Source: Rhodamnia argentea
Taxonomy: Eukaryota > Streptophyta > Magnoliopsida > Myrtales > Myrtaceae
DNA: 64,000 nucleotides
Assembly: GCF_020921035.1 (NCBI RefSeq)
Contig: NC_063158.1
Span: 25,220,178 to 25,284,177, forward strand
Direction: 5' to 3'
The translations under genes were made by a program, and so were the position numbers. How positions within the stretch are numbered: the first letter of the stretch is position 1; each line of letters begins with the position of its first letter. The notes under the pieces are model-generated. The model had not been told where the DNA came from. It was given only the letters and a program-made list of their open reading frames with translations, and did not search any database. Shown here piece after piece: positions 60,299 through 64,000 of this stretch.

Positions 60299-62650
60299 TT
60301 AAGGCCTTAAATCTTCATGAACCTCGGGCAGAGGCGGTGATGACGTGGCACTGATTCCGCTAGGCAGCGGAGTGTTCCTACGGGATGACCGCTTTGCCGG
60401 AACAAGGACGCTCTCGTCTTCCCAATTCTCACAAACATCATCATCATCCTCGTGGTCTGCGAGTACAGGGGGTAGACATGCATGTCGAAGCAAGGTCTTG
60501 AGGTTCAGGTTGGGTTCCCTAGCACGTTCTAGAGGGTCCATCCGTGCTTCCTGAAAACAATGGCCAAACCAAGCATTAGGAGCACAAGCTTTCAGCATTC
60601 TTTCGATTTCTTTTAGTTACTTTTCCCGAATTATCCGCATCAAACACCTGAGAACATTATCCAAATGATCGAAGATAAGAAAGATACAACCGTACTGTTC
60701 AACTCTACCTCTTTCCAGCCTGTCTCCTCAGAGTAGTTATATCTTATCGTATGGACTGGCTATGTTGGGGATACCAGAAACGAATCTCATCCGGGGCTAA
60801 CCTAGGATGTTCTTTGCTAATGCCTTCACTGAATGATTTAGTCAAAATTAAAGGCAACAGCCATCTTCTAATTAGATGCCGGGATCCAGCAAAGTGAAAA
60901 GATACCAAGCAAGTTAGCAAATTAAAGAAGCTCGAGCACAAGGCTTCGATTACTTCTATGGACATAAGCACCGGTGTTTGCAAAAGCCTGGAGTTACGGA
61001 ACTGTAACGGACATCTTGCAAAGGCAGGTTCATAACGGCCTTGGCAGAATCTATGGAAATAGATGGTAAGAACTGGAAGAGCAATGAGAAATGGAGTTGG
61101 AATGGCAGCTTGCTTTGTCGCCAACAGTCTGAATAGAAGCGGCTGCGATATAAGCAATGCGACAATAACGCGAAGATGCACATCAGGCCAGAATGCTGCA
61201 CCACTTTCATACTCCTGATTGTAGACGTTTATTATCTGGACTATTAGAAAGATGTTAGGATTAATATGGCAGAATCATAGAAGAAGAAGAAGAAGAAGAA
61301 GAACTTAATGCTTCGAACATGGGCTACTAAAAGAACAAGAAAGCACATATAACCAAAGAAAAACTTAGTTTATCCCAATGTAAACCCTAAGTATCGGTCG
61401 AATCCATCGCTATAGGAGCTGCAGAAATTCCACGACACCACTGATCTAGAAACAAGGAAATCTCAACATCAATACCTGACCTGTACAGTCTCCCCAACCA
61501 AATTTTTACATAAAGAATCTGAGAAAAAGACAGATCTTCAACAATGATATTGCACAAATGTGGGCGAACATCATAAGGACCGTGTATTTGCAGCTTGTGG
61601 GCCACCATTTGCTGTTTTCCGTTGATATGCTTGTTATCGCCCTCAAGGATAGCAATAACCCGAAGACCTTTTCCTATAAAAACAAAATCACGTTGTCTAC
61701 TTATGGATATATTTGGTTCTTGGGCATGCAGGGACGTGCTATTTGCACAACTAACGAGAATATATGCAAACATCCCTGGGAAATTAAAGCTATTTAATGT
61801 TCGTGAGAATGTGATCAAGAGAGTTTGCTTGACTTCAACCCAAAAGCCAATAGCAGTACGATGTTGGCATGGAAGTTCTTGCACTCGATTCAGCAGGCAT
61901 GGACTCCAATACTTCAAACATTAATGAGAATTCTGATAAAAGGATTTTGCCCGACTTCAACCCACAATAAAAATATGAAGTTGGCATGAAAGAATTTCAC
62001 TCAATTCAGCAGGCATGAACTCCAAGGTTTTATAATACTCATGCACAATCTCATCCAGTATCACTAAATCCCAATTATAAAGTCGTCTATAACACCCACT
62101 TCTCCTCCTCTACGGTACTCACAAGCGATATGGCCACTCTACAAACTATAAATCGTACCCAAGAGACATAAACTAGAACCACCACATGTAATATCATCAT
62201 AACTGAGGTTGATCATGATCAGAAGTCTGCTAGCTGTTCCTACATTTCAGGCATATGAGCAGATGAAAGAAGATATTCCCAAAGATTATCTTCATAATAC
62301 CTGATTGCGAAACACAATATAAGCCAGGCCAAAGAAAACTGAGTATGAATGGAAGTAAGGCAGGTGTCACTGGATCGTATACAAGACCAAGCAAAAAGTA
62401 TAACTGAATTTGAGGTTCTCCAGTGTTGAAACCAATGCTTCCAGGATCCATCGCCTCCGCCCTATCCTTTTCAGTTTTTACCAAGAAACAATTCTTCAAG
62501 TTGTAAATAATCAAAGGCTTCAGCATTAAATCTCTGCTGTTGTTCCAGCCCGACCACCAACAATAATGTAAGTAATGAAGAAGGTTGCTTGTGTATAATT
62601 TGGAAATTGCCGTGTCTACGGGGACTTTTCCAAGTTGTATTCCATCCATT
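60299..62650 (-). pseudogene. OSCA1/CSC1-like osmosensitive channel gene, decayed C-terminal part
   Basis: Three blocks on the minus strand match the end of plant OSCA1-type (CSC1-like) channels. 62301-62540: MLKPLII, LVKTEKDRAEAMDPGSIGFN, LYFLLGLVYDPVTPALLPFI, VFFGLAYIVFRNQ. 61002-61235: INVYNQEYESGAAFWPDVH, a hydrophobic pair of helices, FCQGRYEPAF. 60299-60550: PLERAREPNLNLKTLLR, an acidic stretch, VPAKRSSRRNTPLP and a stop. Damage: a one-base loss before MLKPL, a one-base gain after LLPFI, a donor changed from GT to TT after 61002, and an in-frame TAG near 62610. The N-terminal two thirds of the gene is absent upstream. Living members are plasma-membrane calcium-permeable channels opened by hyperosmotic stress or tension. 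Confidence 0.85.
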
Positions 62651-62699
62651 GCTTGAGAATATAGGGAGCTTCAGAGGATTCTTTGCCAAGAAAACTGAA

Positions 62700-63110
62700 C
62701 CATTCCCCCGGAAGCATGGCCTTCAGATGAAGATGATATGTCTTGGGATTATTCTGAAGCAGTTGACAGTACAAGAGCTACCATCCAAGAAGCCCTGCAG
62801 ATTTTTCAACGGTAGAACCAATCATCCATGGAAATAGATTCCCAGGATCCATGGGGAGGACCCCTCGCCCAGGACCCCAATGTAGAAAGCTCTTAGAACA
62901 ATAATGCTGAGGCGCCATACATTCCACTTGAAGATATTTCCTCCTGTTCATCTTTTCTACTGAATTCTATTCGGACCCAACATCCTGACCTTACCATATG
63001 GGAAATCGTGGATCTTTAGCAAGCTTTCAAGAAACAAAAGGATGGAGGTGACAGCTCAGATAGCTCAACAGGTAACACAAAAGAAGGATTCCGAAATAAA
63101 ATATGAGGCC
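62700..63110 (+). pseudogene. Disrupted coding-like remnant of unknown origin
   Basis: In one plus-strand frame, open stretches separated by two or three stops read like an acidic protein (SDEDDMSWDYSEAVDS, later EAPYIPLEDISSCSS and HPDLTIWEIVDL). It borders the broken end of the OSCA pseudogene, so it may be the element that truncated it. Composition suits a retroelement or endogenous plant-virus-like polyprotein, but I cannot identify it. Confidence 0.3.
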
Positions 63111-64000
63111 TTTTGTCTTGTTAGGTCACATGTGTATCTTTTCCTCTAATAATTGGCCCATGGAGGTCAAAAGTTGTCCTGTTGTGTACCGTTCACCGGT
63201 CAACAGTATTCACTATTCACTGTAGCGGTAGGCAGGTTACTACTCATCAGTTACTGTCTGTCGAATCTACGAATCCAATATGTTTGTTTTATTCAATTGT
63301 GTTGCTTATATAACGCCCCTTGTATCATGTAATGAGAGGCAAAGTTGGCCTTCTCCTATAACATCGTTTGCAGTTATAGTCCTCATGGCTCCCTAAATTC
63401 ATCTCTTCTTCTCGTCTAGATAGGGTACTAGAATCATCTTGTCAGTTCAATAGTATGGTGTGATTCAATATGCTCGCCACTTAGTGGAACTTGTGGATTA
63501 GAAATATCTGGAACCGTGAAGGTTAAGATTCAAGAATGAATATGGAAACTAAAAGGCCATCCCCTAAAATTTGCCATGAGAGCCTGGTAAGGTGGGGATA
63601 GCATACCTGTTTCAAATTCTTTACGATAAATGGAAAAACAAACCAACCATAGGTGGTAAAACCTGCCGATTGTGGGGTATGTAAATTAAATTACGAAAAT
63701 GCTGGTAAAGATATGAAAGAATTACTAATATTGCAGAATATTGAAAGATTATGAGTAGAAAATTAAAACTACAAGTGCAAAATGTACAAGTGCAAATTTA
63801 AAACCTTTGTATCCTTAGATCACGAATAGATCTGTAATAAAAGATGTATCGCGGATGATATAGAAAATTTCTTACTGGATTTGGTATGGTATGGAAAGTT
63901 TGATCTCTGGTGGATGGGCGGATCTGTGCCCGGGTGGAAGGAGATGAAAGAAGTTTTAGTGTATGAAAAGGTAAAGAAGAGAAGTAGAAGGAGATTCTTT
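63111..64000. other. Intergenic sequence to window end
   Basis: A TATA-like TTATATAAC near 63306-63314 is followed by sequence resembling a transcription start region, perhaps of the remnant at its left or of an LTR. AT-rich beyond. No gene was recognised. Confidence 0.3.

Noticed and set aside
61387-61917. A 176-codon minus-strand frame in the OSCA pseudogene region
   Set aside because: It lies in the expected intron between two OSCA exon remnants and has no match to the channel or another known domain.

Overview
The window is nuclear DNA of a flowering plant, most likely a woody eudicot. The evidence is intron-rich genes with GT-AG junctions, plant-only families (a phytepsin with a plant-specific insert, a DUF1068/NKS1-type protein, a PMP22-type peroxisomal protein, a JMJ25-type demethylase), CT/GA microsatellites at gene starts and in introns, and AT-rich intergenic DNA full of small transposons. 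A Myrtales-type genome is only a guess from the repeat style. No CRISPR array, rRNA gene or intact tRNA gene was seen.

Genes, left to right. Positions 1-1015 (minus) hold the N-terminal 338 codons of an At4g22030-like membrane protein, cut by the window edge. A seven-exon PMP22/Mpv17-family gene (4923-8735, plus) follows, then a full paralogue of the first gene in opposite orientation (9945-11165, plus). A 13-exon vacuolar aspartic proteinase (11712-15426, minus) closes the first gene-dense block. A four-exon secreted pectate lyase (23379-25395, minus) and a three-exon Golgi-type DUF1068 protein (33041-35749, plus) stand as islands in repeat-rich DNA. A 12-exon JmjC histone demethylase of 966 residues (52140-56965, minus) is complete. 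The last region holds a decayed C-terminal piece of an OSCA1/CSC1 channel gene (60299-62650, minus). I rebuilt every exon chain by translating the sequence and checking the phase at each junction.

Between the genes, 16-32 kb and 36-51 kb are transposon country. Several elements can be delimited to the base from terminal inverted repeats and target duplications: a TAA-flanked MITE (18653-18864), Mutator-like elements with 8-10 bp duplications (16971-17465, 19874-20244, 23690-24132, 36762-37613, 44031-45711), hAT-type elements (39021-39763, 46442-47584), TAA-flanked Harbinger-type elements (39825-40558, 42150-43204), a small non-autonomous LTR retrotransposon with primer-binding site (29284-30921) and a tRNA-derived SINE (50259-50437). 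Gene fragments travel in this DNA: glutamine synthetase (40691-40979), an AT-hook (AHL) protein with a broken tandem duplication (43411-43675), and several exon-like pieces I could not name.

The most unusual pattern is a set of eight very short insertions (13-39 bp). Each is a poly(A) or poly(T) run joined to a few bases ending in ACC, CCC or a close variant, and each is flanked by 9-16 bp direct repeats. They look like extremely 5'-truncated retroposon insertions, probably of the SINE family whose long copy sits at 50.3 kb. Two of them have an empty counterpart in a duplicated segment inside this window.
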